Positions 17,296 to 26,818 of a stretch of DNA of 64,000 bases are shown here, in pieces. The stretch's first letter is position 1; every line of letters starts with the position of its first letter. This DNA comes from Lachnoclostridium sp. UBA5725 (GTDB lineage: Bacteria > Bacillota > Clostridia > Lachnospirales > Lachnospiraceae). The DNA lies in assembly GCA_002419585.1 (NCBI GenBank), contig DIGJ01000024.1, positions 89,132-153,131 of the forward strand. The letters are read 5' to 3'. The notes under the pieces are model-generated. The model saw only the letters and a program-made list of their open reading frames with translations. It was not told the DNA's origin and searched no databases. The position numbers and the translations under genes are program-made.

Positions 17296-17339
17296 AAAAA
17301 TTGTGGACCAAGGAAGCTACTTCTTGGTCCACAATTTTT
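17296..17339. terminator. Bidirectional terminator
   Basis: The arms AAAAATTGTGGACCAAG / CTTGGTCCACAATTTTT form a perfect 17-bp stem around a ten-base loop, between the convergent duplicated-domain gene and the CAP gene. A/T tracts on both sides allow function in both directions. Confidence 0.88.
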
Positions 17340-17424
17340 CTTCTTTGCGCAGAAGTTACGTTTCATTTTATGCAAATGATTTTAAACCACTAAGGCTGGC
17401 AGTGCGAACTAAAAATGTACTTAA

Positions 17425-18906
17425 TTAACCTCTAAATATTTGTACCCAGTAATACTTGTACCCATTTTTATCCGTTTCGTCTTTCGCTATGATACAGCCT
17501 ACGCACATCGTCTTATAATTTACATTTGTCATATTTTTATAATGTCCTGGTGAATTTTTCCACCCTAGCGTTGCTGCAGCCGCACCATTATACCCAGCTG
17601 CAATGTTTTCTCCTCGCCATCCATAATCCAAATTAATATCCCGTAATAAATTAAGGCCCGACTGACCATTTGGTCTCGTATGACTAAATAGTTGAATCAG
17701 ATCCACTGCTCTTGTTTCCGCCATAGAAAGCAATCTCGTATCCCATTTTAATTCATTCAAACCAAGTGAAACTCTTAACTGATTCACCTGCAAAAATTCT
17801 TCATAGGCGGCTGCTTCATCAAAATATCCATATACCGTGGTTGTTTGTCCATCACCAATAGGTATTGTGTACTCTTTATAATTATATGCTGTGTCTTCTA
17901 CTACATTATCAGGGATTTCGTTGTTACCATTGTTGTAACTATTTTCTTGCTTACCAGATGTGTTTTCATTGGATTCATATTCTGTATCATCATAATACTC
18001 TGCGTCTTCGATATCTTCATCGTCCATATCTTCTTCGATATCTTCACTCTCATCGCTTCCATATTCATCTGTGTTTTTGACAAGATTATTATCTTTATCA
18101 AGCTTGTAATACGCCTCTTCATCACCGAAATAAACCATAATATCTTCATCTGATTTGTTTATTATATTATTTTTAATCGTATTGCAATTACTACCACCTA
18201 TCGATAATTCTAAATTGTTTGTTACGATTATACTGCCAAGACTACCATTTATTATAATCTCATTGCCATATGTATCATCAAGATTTTCTTCTTTCTGATT
18301 ATAAGCTACTTCCTTAACACTTGCACCATCCATTATCGAAATTTTATTAAGATCTCCAGTAACGGTTAACTTACTTGTATTACCATATTGTATAAGGTTG
18401 CCCTCACTCATATCCTTGATTACAACACTTTTCCATAACGTTTTATTTACGATATCACAATCGCAGTTATCTACTGTTAATGAAGCAATGGATTGAAGAT
18501 TACTCTTTGGTAGCACGATATCATTTTCTGAATTCTTTATAATCAATCGGTTTTCTTCTGATCTATGGTATTTATCAATATTCTCTACGGCTTTGCTTGC
18601 CTGCGCATTTGTTGTTGCAATAATGTCACAGCGATCAAATTTCCCATTGTTTACTAATGTGGTCTTATTTTGATATACCACTAAATCCTTATCATAATTC
18701 TTTTTATCTATTCGAAAGGTTGTATTCTTCTTAGGTTTGATGACGATCTTATCGACTGTTTTGCTCTTTAATGCAGTTAGTAGTTGAGCCTGTGTTGTAA
18801 CTGTTTGCGTCACGCTGGCTGCATATGTTTGTGGCGCATTAAAATGAAATACTGTAACAGCTACTAAGAGTCCTACCATCGGTTTTTTGAAACTATTTTT
18901 TGTCAT
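17425..18906 (-). CDS. Secreted CAP/SCP-domain protein with beta-solenoid-like N-terminus
   Basis: 493 aa. A signal peptide (residues 1-30, ending QTYAA) is followed by about 250 residues of short beta repeats (patterns such as SLTVDNCDCDI, KLTVTGDLNKISIMDG, EIIINGSLGSIIV) suggesting a solenoid. A very acidic Asp/Glu/Tyr/Asn linker follows (about 280-350), then a C-terminal CAP domain with LFSHTRPNGQSG, GENIAAGY and GWKNSPGHYKNM. The CAP residues His and Glu are kept. The start is the ATG after GGGAGATACATTT; an 11-residue longer frame is less likely. Such proteins are extracellular or spore/wall-associated in clostridia (YkwD type), with unknown activity. Confidence 0.85.
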   Translation of the reverse strand: MTKNSFKKPMVGLLVAVTVFHFNAPQTYAASVTQTVTTQAQLLTALKSKTVDKIVIKPKKNTTFRIDKKNYDKDLVVYQNKTTLVNNGKFDRCDIIATTNAQASKAVENIDKYHRSEENRLIIKNSENDIVLPKSNLQSIASLTVDNCDCDIVNKTLWKSVVIKDMSEGNLIQYGNTSKLTVTGDLNKISIMDGASVKEVAYNQKEENLDDTYGNEIIINGSLGSIIVTNNLELSIGGSNCNTIKNNIINKSDEDIMVYFGDEEAYYKLDKDNNLVKNTDEYGSDESEDIEEDMDDEDIEDAEYYDDTEYESNENTSGKQENSYNNGNNEIPDNVVEDTAYNYKEYTIPIGDGQTTTVYGYFDEAAAYEEFLQVNQLRVSLGLNELKWDTRLLSMAETRAVDLIQLFSHTRPNGQSGLNLLRDINLDYGWRGENIAAGYNGAAAATLGWKNSPGHYKNMTNVNYKTMCVGCIIAKDETDKNGYKYYWVQIFRG

Positions 18907-18982
18907 AAATGTATCTCCCATTATCTTTTTATGGCACATGTTACTCTTGCAATTTCGATTTAAAATAACATATATGTTTCAT

Positions 18983-19012
18983 ATTATATCAGAATGCTTA
19001 TCCTATCGTCTA
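18983..19012 (-). promoter_or_regulatory. Promoter of the CAP gene
   Basis: TAGACG, 18-base spacer, TATAAT, preceded by TG one base before the -10 (extended -10), on the minus strand about 80 bases before the start codon. Confidence 0.5.
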
Positions 19013-19027
19013 GCATTGTAATCGTGA

Positions 19028-19072
19028 AAAAAGGACCTTAGACAAATCAATTTTCTTGTCAAGATCCTTTTA
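19028..19072 (-). terminator. Terminator of the gdpP-recR gene block
   Basis: AAAAGGACCTTAGACAA pairs with TTGTCAAGATCCTTTT (two mismatches) around a short loop. On the minus strand it ends in a T-run. It lies directly after recR. Confidence 0.8.
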
Positions 19073-19073
19073 T

Positions 19074-19670
19074 TTATATCTGTGTTCTACCTTCTAACGC
19101 ACGCAGGAGTGTAATTTCATCAATGTATTCCAAATCACCACCTACTGGTACTCCACTTGCAATTCGGCTTACTTTAATACCAGTTGGTTTTATTAATTTA
19201 CTGATGTACATTGCTGTTGTTTCCCCTTCAAGAGTAGAATTGGTCGCAATAATGACTTCTTCCACCTCTCCTTGCAATCTTGTCATTAATTCTTTGAGGC
19301 GAATATCTCCCGGTCCGATTCCAAGCATTGGCGATATCGCTCCATGTAGTACATGATAGACACCTTCATACTTCTGCGTCTTTTCATATGCTGCCAAATC
19401 CCTCGGATTTTCTACCACCATAATCTGCTTGTGATTTCTTTTTTCACTTTTGCATATCGGACAAGTCTCCTGATCCGTTAGCGTACAGCAATCTTTACAA
19501 TAACGAACATTTTCCTTGGCGCTGACAATCGTTTGCGAGAGTTGTAAAACCTGTTCTTTTGGCATATTTATAATATGAAATGCCAGACGCTGTGCTGATT
19601 TGTTTCCGATACCAGGAAGCCTTGATAATTCATCTATCAATTTGCTGATTTGTGAACTATAATAATCCAT
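19074..19670 (-). CDS. recR: Recombination mediator RecR
   Basis: 198 aa, the usual length. It works with RecF/RecO to load RecA on gapped DNA. An N-terminal helix-hairpin-helix (LSRLPGIGNKSAQRLAFH), a zinc finger (CKDCCTLTDQETCPIC, about 54-71) and a Toprim domain (MVVENPRDLAAYE) are present. The ATG overlaps the stop codon of ybaB (TAATG). It is the last gene of the block. Confidence 0.98.
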   Translation of the reverse strand: MDYYSSQISKLIDELSRLPGIGNKSAQRLAFHIINMPKEQVLQLSQTIVSAKENVRYCKDCCTLTDQETCPICKSEKRNHKQIMVVENPRDLAAYEKTQKYEGVYHVLHGAISPMLGIGPGDIRLKELMTRLQGEVEEVIIATNSTLEGETTAMYISKLIKPTGIKVSRIASGVPVGGDLEYIDEITLLRALEGRTQI

Positions 19671-20032
19671 TAGAACGGAAATCCTCCACCGAGTCCACCA
19701 CCGAGTCCGCCTGTTATAGCGCCCATTACTTCGGAAGAAGCTTCTTCCATCTTACGAAGTGCTTCATTGGTTGCTGCAACAATCAAATCTTCTAGCATTT
19801 CAATATCTTCTGGATCTACTACTTCCTCGGTAAGTTTTACGGATAACACTTCTTTTTTACCAGATACAACAACGGTTACAGCACCGCCACCAGCAGTTGC
19901 CTCATATTTTTGTTCCTCTAATTCTTTTGTCTTTTCTTCCATTTGTTTTTGCATTCTTTGCGCCTGTTTCATTAAGTTACTCATATTACCAGGCATAGCA
20001 CCGCCTCCTGGAAATCCTCCACGTTTTGCCAT
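19670..20032 (-). CDS. ybaB: YbaB/EbfC-family nucleoid-associated protein
   Basis: 120 aa. A Gly-rich N-terminus (GGFPGGGAMPGNMSNLMKQ) is followed by an alpha-helical coiled region and the family core (VTVVVSGKKEVLSVKL), ending in a Gly/Phe-rich tail. It binds DNA as a dimer and is almost always found between dnaX and recR, as here. It overlaps recR. Confidence 0.96.
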   Translation of the reverse strand: MAKRGGFPGGGAMPGNMSNLMKQAQRMQKQMEEKTKELEEQKYEATAGGGAVTVVVSGKKEVLSVKLTEEVVDPEDIEMLEDLIVAATNEALRKMEEASSEVMGAITGGLGGGLGGGFPF

Positions 20033-20049
20033 TGTTTTATTCTCCTTTT

Positions 20050-21615
20050 CTAATCTTCATATTCAATTTTCATATTTATTATCTTGGTCAAATCCACAAA
20101 GTTGTCGACCGACTCATGACCTTCATTGATATACTGAACTTTTACAATGATTTCTTTTTTTATTTTATCTTTGATTACTTCTTGTATTTCCTTGATATGT
20201 TCCTCTGTGCCAACATACGTTTTTTCCAATTCATCTGTAAATAAAAGTAGCAAGGTATTTCCTTCACCCACACTCGGCCGCACACTTGTCATCATAGAAC
20301 GTACCGCCGACGAAAGCATTCCTACAATAAAATGCCAGTTTTTTGCAACCTGTTTTAAATCTTCTGGTATTGCATCTGGATAAATCACAGGTGCTTCTTC
20401 CTTCTTTTCAGTTTTTTCAGGCAGTTCCGTTGCCGAAGTAGAAACTTCTTTTACAACAACACCCTCCTCTACCTTTTTTTCCAGCTGTCGAATGCGATCA
20501 AGCACGGAATCCAGATTTGTTTCCATGGCAGGTTTGCATAGTTTAATTAGTGCAACCTCAACCAGAACCCGCTTTTGACTCGCATACTTTAGCTGATTTG
20601 AAAGCTCGGATAAAACGCGGATGTATCGCATTATGGTATCGGCATCCAAAAGCGTTGCTTCCTGCTTTAGGATTGCTTGCTGCTCAGTAGATACATCAAT
20701 AATATCAAGCGCCTGATCGGAGGTCTTTACCAACAAAAGATTTCTTAAATACCAGGTGAAATCTGTCACAAACTGTGTCAGCTCCCTTCCTGCTATGACA
20801 AGTTCTTCTAATAGTTCGATTGCCGACACCACTTCATTTCGTATAATATGGCGGTACATCCTGCTAAACACTTCAATATCAACAGCACCCAACACTTCCA
20901 GCACCTTATCGTAAGTCAGCGTCTCTCCAAGATAAAAGGCGATGCATTGGTCTAGAAGACTCAGTCCATCACGCATCGACCCATCTGCTGCCTTTGCAAC
21001 AAAACGAACCGCCTTATCCTCTGCCTCGATTCCTTCTTTTTTCAAAAGCTCATGCAATCGGTCCGCGATAACATCAATCGTAATGCGCTTAAAATCATAT
21101 CTTTGGCACCTAGATAAAATCGTAATCGGAATCTTATGCGCTTCTGTTGTTGCCAATATAAAAATAACATAGGACGGTGGTTCCTCCAGTGTTTTTAAAA
21201 GTGCATTAAATGCTCCTGTTGAAAGCATATGAACCTCATCTATAATATAAACCTTGTACTTACCTTCCGTTGGAGAATACTGCACCTCATCCACAATTTC
21301 ACGAATATTATCGACACCGTTATTTGACGCTGCATCGATTTCAATGACATTCATGGAAGTTTGTGTATTGATTGCTTTGCACATCGCACATTCATTGCAA
21401 GGACTACCATCTACTGGATGTTCACAGTTCACTGCTTTGGCGAGTATTTTTGCAATCGTTGTCTTTCCAGTACCTCTCGTACCACAGAAAAGATAAGCAT
21501 GTCCGATGCGATCTGCCTTAATCTGATTTGTCAGGGTTGTCACAATATGATCCTGACCTTTAACATCCTCAAACTCCTTCGGACGAAACTTTCGATATAA
21601 CGCCATATATGACAT
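20050..21615 (-). CDS. dnaX: DNA polymerase III subunits gamma/tau
   Basis: 521 aa, the clamp-loader ATPase. It begins MALYRKFRPKEFEDVKGQ, with Walker A (GTRGTGKTT, about residue 45), a zinc module (CEHPVDGSPCNECAMC), Walker B (IIDEVHML) and the SRC motif (LSRCQRYDF). The C-terminal region is the shorter tau-like tail. No slippery A-run with a downstream stop was noticed, so a separate gamma product is not predicted. It sits between dnaB and ybaB. Confidence 0.97.
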   Translation of the reverse strand: MSYMALYRKFRPKEFEDVKGQDHIVTTLTNQIKADRIGHAYLFCGTRGTGKTTIAKILAKAVNCEHPVDGSPCNECAMCKAINTQTSMNVIEIDAASNNGVDNIREIVDEVQYSPTEGKYKVYIIDEVHMLSTGAFNALLKTLEEPPSYVIFILATTEAHKIPITILSRCQRYDFKRITIDVIADRLHELLKKEGIEAEDKAVRFVAKAADGSMRDGLSLLDQCIAFYLGETLTYDKVLEVLGAVDIEVFSRMYRHIIRNEVVSAIELLEELVIAGRELTQFVTDFTWYLRNLLLVKTSDQALDIIDVSTEQQAILKQEATLLDADTIMRYIRVLSELSNQLKYASQKRVLVEVALIKLCKPAMETNLDSVLDRIRQLEKKVEEGVVVKEVSTSATELPEKTEKKEEAPVIYPDAIPEDLKQVAKNWHFIVGMLSSAVRSMMTSVRPSVGEGNTLLLLFTDELEKTYVGTEEHIKEIQEVIKDKIKKEIIVKVQYINEGHESVDNFVDLTKIINMKIEYED

Positions 21616-21629
21616 AGGATCTCTTCCTT

Positions 21630-22979
21630 TTAATCATTATTATTGTTGTAGGTCTTCTCTAAATTTACGAACTTTGTAAATTGAGACTGCCAACCAAGTT
21701 TTATCGTTCCTGTCGGACCATTTCTTTGTTTTCCGATAATAATCTCTGCAACTCCTGGTTCTTCCGTGTCATGATTATAGTAATCATCACGGTAAATAAA
21801 CATAACCACATCGGCATCCTGCTCGATGGCTCCAGATTCACGAAGGTCTGACAACATTGGTCTCTTATCTGGCCTTTGTTCTACTGCACGGCTTAACTGA
21901 GACAGGGCAACAATTGGAGCATTAATTTCTCGGGCGAGTCCTTTTAGTGCACGAGAAATATCAGAAACCTCTTGTTGTCTGGATTCTGTTTTCTTACTAC
22001 CAGACATCAACTGCAAATAGTCAATTATGACAAGACCAAGACCATGCTCAAGCTTCATTTTTCTACATTTGGAACGAAGTTCCGTGATCGAGATACCTGG
22101 AGTATCATCAATGATAAGTTTTGAATTACCAACGACCTTGACACTTTCCACTAATTTTATCCAGTCCTCATCTTTTAATTCACCGGTTCGTATTCCCTGT
22201 GAATCAACTTTGGAATTCATCGCCAGAATACGCTTTACCAACTGTTCTTTTGACATTTCGAGACTGAATATGGCGGTCGCTACATTTGATTTAATTGCAG
22301 CGAATTCTGCAATATTTAATACAAAAGCAGTCTTACCCATAGATGGTCTGGCTGCGATTAATATCATATCCGAAGGCTGTAACCCTGCGGTCTTATAGTC
22401 TAAATCATAAAATCCGGTAGAGACTCCCGTAACACTACCTTTATTCTTTGCAGCTGCTTCAATGCTTTCAAGAGAGCGAAGCACGACTTCTTTGATGCTA
22501 ACGAATTGATCCGTTGTTTTGTTTTGTACGACATCAAATACCTGTTTTTCGGTATCTTCTAAAATAACTTCAAGCGGCTCTTTATTCATATAACATTCAT
22601 TTGCAATTCCTTCGGTCACCTTTATCAAGCGACGAAGCACTGCTTTTTCTTTTACAATATTTGCATAATACTTTGCATTGGCAGATGTCGGCACTGCGGT
22701 TATCAAATCTCGTATAAATTCGATACTGCAAAGTTCCGGTGGAACTTCTTTTTCTTTTAATTTGTTTTGAAGCGTCACCAAATCAACCGGTTTGCCTTCT
22801 TCATATAGCTCCACCATGGCATCAAAAAGAACACCATACTGATGTTGATAAAAGTCTTCCGATATTAATATTTCAGAAGCTGTCGTAATCGCATCTCGGT
22901 CCATTATCATAGAACCAATCACCGATTGTTCTGCTTCCGCACTATGCGGTAAAATCTTTTTAATTAACGCCTCGTCCAT
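21630..22979 (-). CDS. dnaB: Replicative DNA helicase DnaB
   Basis: 449 aa. The N-terminal DnaB domain contains PHSAEAEQSVIGSMI. The RecA-like C-terminal domain has Walker A (ARPSMGKTAF), Walker B (LVIIDYLQLMSG) and a conserved arginine-rich end (IYRDDYY ... EIIIGKQRNGPTG). It is the hexameric fork helicase. It lies 12 bases after rplI, in the common rplI-dnaB order. Confidence 0.98.
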   Translation of the reverse strand: MDEALIKKILPHSAEAEQSVIGSMIMDRDAITTASEILISEDFYQHQYGVLFDAMVELYEEGKPVDLVTLQNKLKEKEVPPELCSIEFIRDLITAVPTSANAKYYANIVKEKAVLRRLIKVTEGIANECYMNKEPLEVILEDTEKQVFDVVQNKTTDQFVSIKEVVLRSLESIEAAAKNKGSVTGVSTGFYDLDYKTAGLQPSDMILIAARPSMGKTAFVLNIAEFAAIKSNVATAIFSLEMSKEQLVKRILAMNSKVDSQGIRTGELKDEDWIKLVESVKVVGNSKLIIDDTPGISITELRSKCRKMKLEHGLGLVIIDYLQLMSGSKKTESRQQEVSDISRALKGLAREINAPIVALSQLSRAVEQRPDKRPMLSDLRESGAIEQDADVVMFIYRDDYYNHDTEEPGVAEIIIGKQRNGPTGTIKLGWQSQFTKFVNLEKTYNNNND

Positions 22980-22991
22980 GATTGCTCCTTG

Positions 22992-23438
22992 CTACTGTTC
23001 TGTTACATGCACTTTTAATTCTGCCGTAACTTTTGGGTGTATTTTAATTGGAATCGTAAAGATTCCTGCACTTTTGATTGGGTCGGAAAGTTGCATTTTC
23101 TTCTTGTCAATATCGTAGCCTAGCTGATCTTTGGCTGCCTGTGCAATTTCTTTTGTGGATACAGAGCCAAAACTTCTTCCATCTTTTCCAGCTTTAATAA
23201 AAAGCTCTACCTTCTTCGTTGCAATCTGTGCTGCAAACGCTTTTGCCTCATCCAATTTTTCCTGTGCTAATCGATCATCGTTTGCTTTTTTTAACTTTAA
23301 ATCATTTAAATTTTTAGGGGTTGCTTCTATACCAAGCTTCTTTGGCAAAACAAAGTTCCTTGCATATCCATCATTGATGGTTACCTTATCCCCTTTTTTC
23401 CCGAGTGTTTTTACGTCTTCTAATAATATAACTTCCAT
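22992..23438 (-). CDS. rplI: 50S ribosomal protein L9
   Basis: 148 aa, the standard length. The N-terminal rRNA-binding domain (MEVILLEDVKTLGKKG, then VNDGYARNFL-like VTINDGYARNFVLPKK) is joined by the long helix to the C-terminal domain (GSVSTKEIAQA). The start overlaps the end of gdpP. Confidence 0.98.
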   Translation of the reverse strand: MEVILLEDVKTLGKKGDKVTINDGYARNFVLPKKLGIEATPKNLNDLKLKKANDDRLAQEKLDEAKAFAAQIATKKVELFIKAGKDGRSFGSVSTKEIAQAAKDQLGYDIDKKKMQLSDPIKSAGIFTIPIKIHPKVTAELKVHVTEQ

Positions 23439-25498
23439 TATAATTCTCCTTCCAATTTCATTTTATCTAACAAATCATGAACAATTGTCTTTGCTTCTTC
23501 GATTGTCTTGTCCTCTAGCTGTGCTCCTGCAACACTCATATGCCCACCGCCACCAAGCTTTTCCATAACAATTTGAACATTTAATTCATCAATGGATCTT
23601 GCACTGATATAAATTTTATTATTAAACTTGGTTAGGACAAAGGAGGCTTTTACCCCCTGAATATCCAGAAGTTCGTTTGCTACCTGAGCTCCAAGAATCG
23701 TTGGACTGTCTACTCCCTCTGCATTACATACCGTAATTGCATAGGAATCCAAATAAATTTCTGTGTGCTGAATCGCTTCTGCACGTACCATATATACTTG
23801 CATATCACTACGGAACCCTTTACGGATTCTGGTTACATCCGCACCGTGTCTTCGTAAATACGCCGCCGCTTCGAAAGTACGAACGCCCGTCTTCGTAAGG
23901 AAATTATCCGTATCAATCATGATTCCCGAATACATTGCATCCGCTTCTGCCTGCTTTAGTTTGAGCCCTTCCCCAATATACTGAAGAATCTCTGCTACCA
24001 TTTCACAAGCTGAGGAGGCATACGGCTCAATATAAGATAGAACTGCATTATGAATTGCTTCGTCCGTTCTTCTGTGATGATCTAAGATAACTACGGTATT
24101 GGTCAAATCAATCAGTTCTTTGCACTCCGTATAGCTTGGCCGGTTTACATCCACAATTACTAAAAGTGTATTCGGATTTACTATGGTCTGCGCTGTCTTT
24201 CCGGTAATTATCATATCTTCTTCATATTCTGGATTATTGATAAATCGTTCCATAATCGGACGTACGGAAGTTGTGACATCATTAATAACGATATGCGCTT
24301 TCTTGTTTAGTGTCTTTGCAATCCGATATACACCAACGGCAGCTCCGAACGAATCCACATCGGCTAAGGCATGTCCCATAATTACAACGTCTTCTTTTGC
24401 TTCGACGAGTTCTTTTAGCGCGTGCGCCTTAACCCTTGCTTTTACTCTTGTATTTTTTTCAACCTGAACGCTTTTTCCACCATAATATACAATCTTTTCG
24501 CCTTCTTTAATGATTGCCTGGTCACCGCCACGTCCAAGCGCCAAATCAATAGCTGCACGTGCGTACTCGTATCCCAAAAGGTATGACTTTTCATGTATTC
24601 CAAGTCCAATACTGATGGTAACAGACATATCATTCCCTATATTAACCGTTCGCACTTCTTCTAAAATAGAAAACTTATTGCTTTGCAACTCCGCCAGGAA
24701 TTTTTGTTGGAATACAACGATGTACTTATCTTTTTCTAACTTTTTAATAATTGCATCAATACCTTGCATATACTTATTAATCTTTCGATCAACCAGGGCA
24801 ACCAAAAGAGAACGTCTTACTTCATCGATGGTTTCCAGTGCTTCTTCATAATTATCAATATAAAGAAGTCCAACAATTAAACGTTGATCCTTATTTTGTT
24901 TAATATACTCTGTAATTTCCGTTTCATCATAAAGGTATATATTGATCAGTGTATTGTAATTGCCAAATTGTTCAAGCTCTTTTCCAAGTCCCTTCGAACT
25001 GGTTAACGTCATCTCGTCCAACTCAATCCGTCTCATAACAATCTTATAATTACGATCGTCAATCACTGCATGCAATTCTTCATCCATTTCCTTTGTTTTT
25101 GGCAAATACTCATCCGTTATATCCGGAATAACATTACAGATACTTTTTCTTGCTTCTTTTTCATCGGATATAATACCTATAAACTCATCGTTTCCCCACA
25201 AAAGACGACCATTTTTATCTAGGACTGCATATGGCAAAACCATTTCCCGAAGCAACTGCTTTTGTACTTTGCCATAGTTTGCAGCATAATTAAGAATTTC
25301 CCGTTCCAATGCATAACGATTTGATGCATATAAAAGAAGAGCAATCACTACATAAAGACCAACATAAGCCATCATGTATAATCCAGCTTTTTTATCGATC
25401 AATGCAATACTTATATTCATCAACACCAAAATTGGCGTCAACATAATTGGCCAGCGAAGATAAGTTTTTAACGAACCCAAATTTTTATCTTTCTTCAT
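23438..25498 (-). CDS. gdpP: Cyclic-di-AMP phosphodiesterase, GdpP-type
   Basis: 686 aa. Two N-terminal transmembrane helices (about 15-60) lead to a PAS-like domain (about 85-140), a degenerate GGDEF domain (about 170-300), a DHH domain (VIMGHALADVDSFGAAVG near 345; LLVIVDVN; VVILDHHRR near 440) and DHHA1 (GGGGHMSVAGAQL near 650). The first DHH motif is HALADVDS rather than the usual HKxPDxDS, but the His and both Asp residues are kept. It degrades c-di-AMP to pApA and so affects osmotic and wall homeostasis. It precedes rplI-dnaB, as in many Firmicutes. Confidence 0.95.
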   Translation of the reverse strand: MKKDKNLGSLKTYLRWPIMLTPILVLMNISIALIDKKAGLYMMAYVGLYVVIALLLYASNRYALEREILNYAANYGKVQKQLLREMVLPYAVLDKNGRLLWGNDEFIGIISDEKEARKSICNVIPDITDEYLPKTKEMDEELHAVIDDRNYKIVMRRIELDEMTLTSSKGLGKELEQFGNYNTLINIYLYDETEITEYIKQNKDQRLIVGLLYIDNYEEALETIDEVRRSLLVALVDRKINKYMQGIDAIIKKLEKDKYIVVFQQKFLAELQSNKFSILEEVRTVNIGNDMSVTISIGLGIHEKSYLLGYEYARAAIDLALGRGGDQAIIKEGEKIVYYGGKSVQVEKNTRVKARVKAHALKELVEAKEDVVIMGHALADVDSFGAAVGVYRIAKTLNKKAHIVINDVTTSVRPIMERFINNPEYEEDMIITGKTAQTIVNPNTLLVIVDVNRPSYTECKELIDLTNTVVILDHHRRTDEAIHNAVLSYIEPYASSACEMVAEILQYIGEGLKLKQAEADAMYSGIMIDTDNFLTKTGVRTFEAAAYLRRHGADVTRIRKGFRSDMQVYMVRAEAIQHTEIYLDSYAITVCNAEGVDSPTILGAQVANELLDIQGVKASFVLTKFNNKIYISARSIDELNVQIVMEKLGGGGHMSVAGAQLEDKTIEEAKTIVHDLLDKMKLEGEL

Positions 25499-25537
25499 AT
25501 ATACTCTCCAGTCTCATAACATAAAGGTACAGAGTAG

Positions 25538-25566
25538 ATTATACCATTGATTTTCCAAGAATTAAA
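25538..25566 (-). promoter_or_regulatory. Promoter before gdpP
   Basis: Extended -10 (TGGTATAAT, 25543-25538 for the hexamer) with TTTAAT 17 bases upstream, overlapping the stop codon of the MFS gene and 40 bases before the gdpP start. It would drive the gdpP-rplI-dnaB-dnaX-ybaB-recR block. Confidence 0.5.
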
Positions 25567-26741
25567 GACCTTTTTGATAAAAGCAGACCTGCACACATCG
25601 TTGCTAGCAAAAATGAAATACCTCCAAAAACCATTGGAAGAATTGGATCTAGCGAATAAAAAGCACCGGCAGCCAATGCACCAAAAATACCCCCAAGTGA
25701 TTTTATTCCATTATAAAATCCCATAACAATACTGCTATCCTTAGCTGCAGCCTCTGTTGAGACGATTTCCTGCGTAATAGGGATAATCAATGCATTGATT
25801 ACAAAAAAAAGAATGCTAAGACCAATAAAAGCGGTTTGATTTTTCGTAAACGCTACCGCAAATATGATAGATGTACATATTAAAAGGACGCATATTGTTG
25901 ATTTGGCAATATTGGTGCGTTTCATAATCCAGATGCAAATGGTGGCATTCGCAAGCAGTGAAGCAATTCCGATTACCGCTTTAATCGTCCCATTGTAACC
26001 GGAGGTCAATCCAAATATATCTTTAATATAGTAATTGAAACACTGTTCAAAAGCAGTAAATCCAAGAAAAGATAGTCCACAGACTAAAAAAATCAAAGTA
26101 AACCGCTTGTTCAGAAAGCGCTTTGCCTCAAAAAAAGCAGCAAATGGATTGGCCGTCATAATTTGTTGACGAAAAGATGGTTTACATTCTTTTTTTCCAT
26201 CTTCTTCACATACGATCCAAAATAGAATTCCACTCAATATCAGGAAGCCCGCTTGCAATAAAAAGACTAGCATAATAGAGCGTTCACCAAGCGTACCACC
26301 AATAAAGTAACCAAATGCACTTGCCACACTGCTTAGTGCTGCAAGTATTGCAAGATTACGTCCTTTTTCTTCCTCCATCGATATATGTACCAGATAGGTA
26401 AGGAAACTAACAAATATACCACCTGTAAAAACTCCCGAAAACACACGTGCACATAAAATTGTACTTTCCGTTTTCGATATTGCGAATAAAAGCTGCCCAA
26501 TGGAATAACCAAAGCAACAAAGTGCTATCGTATTTTTGCTATTGCGATATTCATTTCGTTTTCCCCAAAATGGAGAAAATAAAAAATTGCTAAACATCAT
26601 CGCAGCATAAGCAGCACCAAACATATAGTCCTTTAAGTTTAAATTTTTAATGATTGTAGGTGTAATCGGATGTGCCAGGTTTGCAGCTATATTAAGAATT
26701 ACCACTGCAATAAAAAATAATATCATTCGTGTCTTTTTCAT
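25539..26741 (-). CDS. MFS transporter (DHA1-like)
   Basis: 400 aa with about 12 hydrophobic segments. Motif-A-like sequence (FSPFWGKRNEYRNSK) follows helix 2, and RVFSGVFTGGIF lies in the helix 4-5 region. This is a single-component proton-driven exporter of the drug/metabolite type; the substrate cannot be told. It begins 77 bases after the secreted nucleotidase-like gene on the same strand. Confidence 0.85.
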   Translation of the reverse strand: MKKTRMILFFIAVVILNIAANLAHPITPTIIKNLNLKDYMFGAAYAAMMFSNFLFSPFWGKRNEYRNSKNTIALCCFGYSIGQLLFAISKTESTILCARVFSGVFTGGIFVSFLTYLVHISMEEEKGRNLAILAALSSVASAFGYFIGGTLGERSIMLVFLLQAGFLILSGILFWIVCEEDGKKECKPSFRQQIMTANPFAAFFEAKRFLNKRFTLIFLVCGLSFLGFTAFEQCFNYYIKDIFGLTSGYNGTIKAVIGIASLLANATICIWIMKRTNIAKSTICVLLICTSIIFAVAFTKNQTAFIGLSILFFVINALIIPITQEIVSTEAAAKDSSIVMGFYNGIKSLGGIFGALAAGAFYSLDPILPMVFGGISFLLATMCAGLLLSKRSLILGKSMV

Positions 26742-26818
26742 TTCTTCATCCTTTATGCATTCGTCAATATCTCGATTCTATGTGCCATTATAACGTGAAT
26801 CTTTGAATTCAGCAATCG

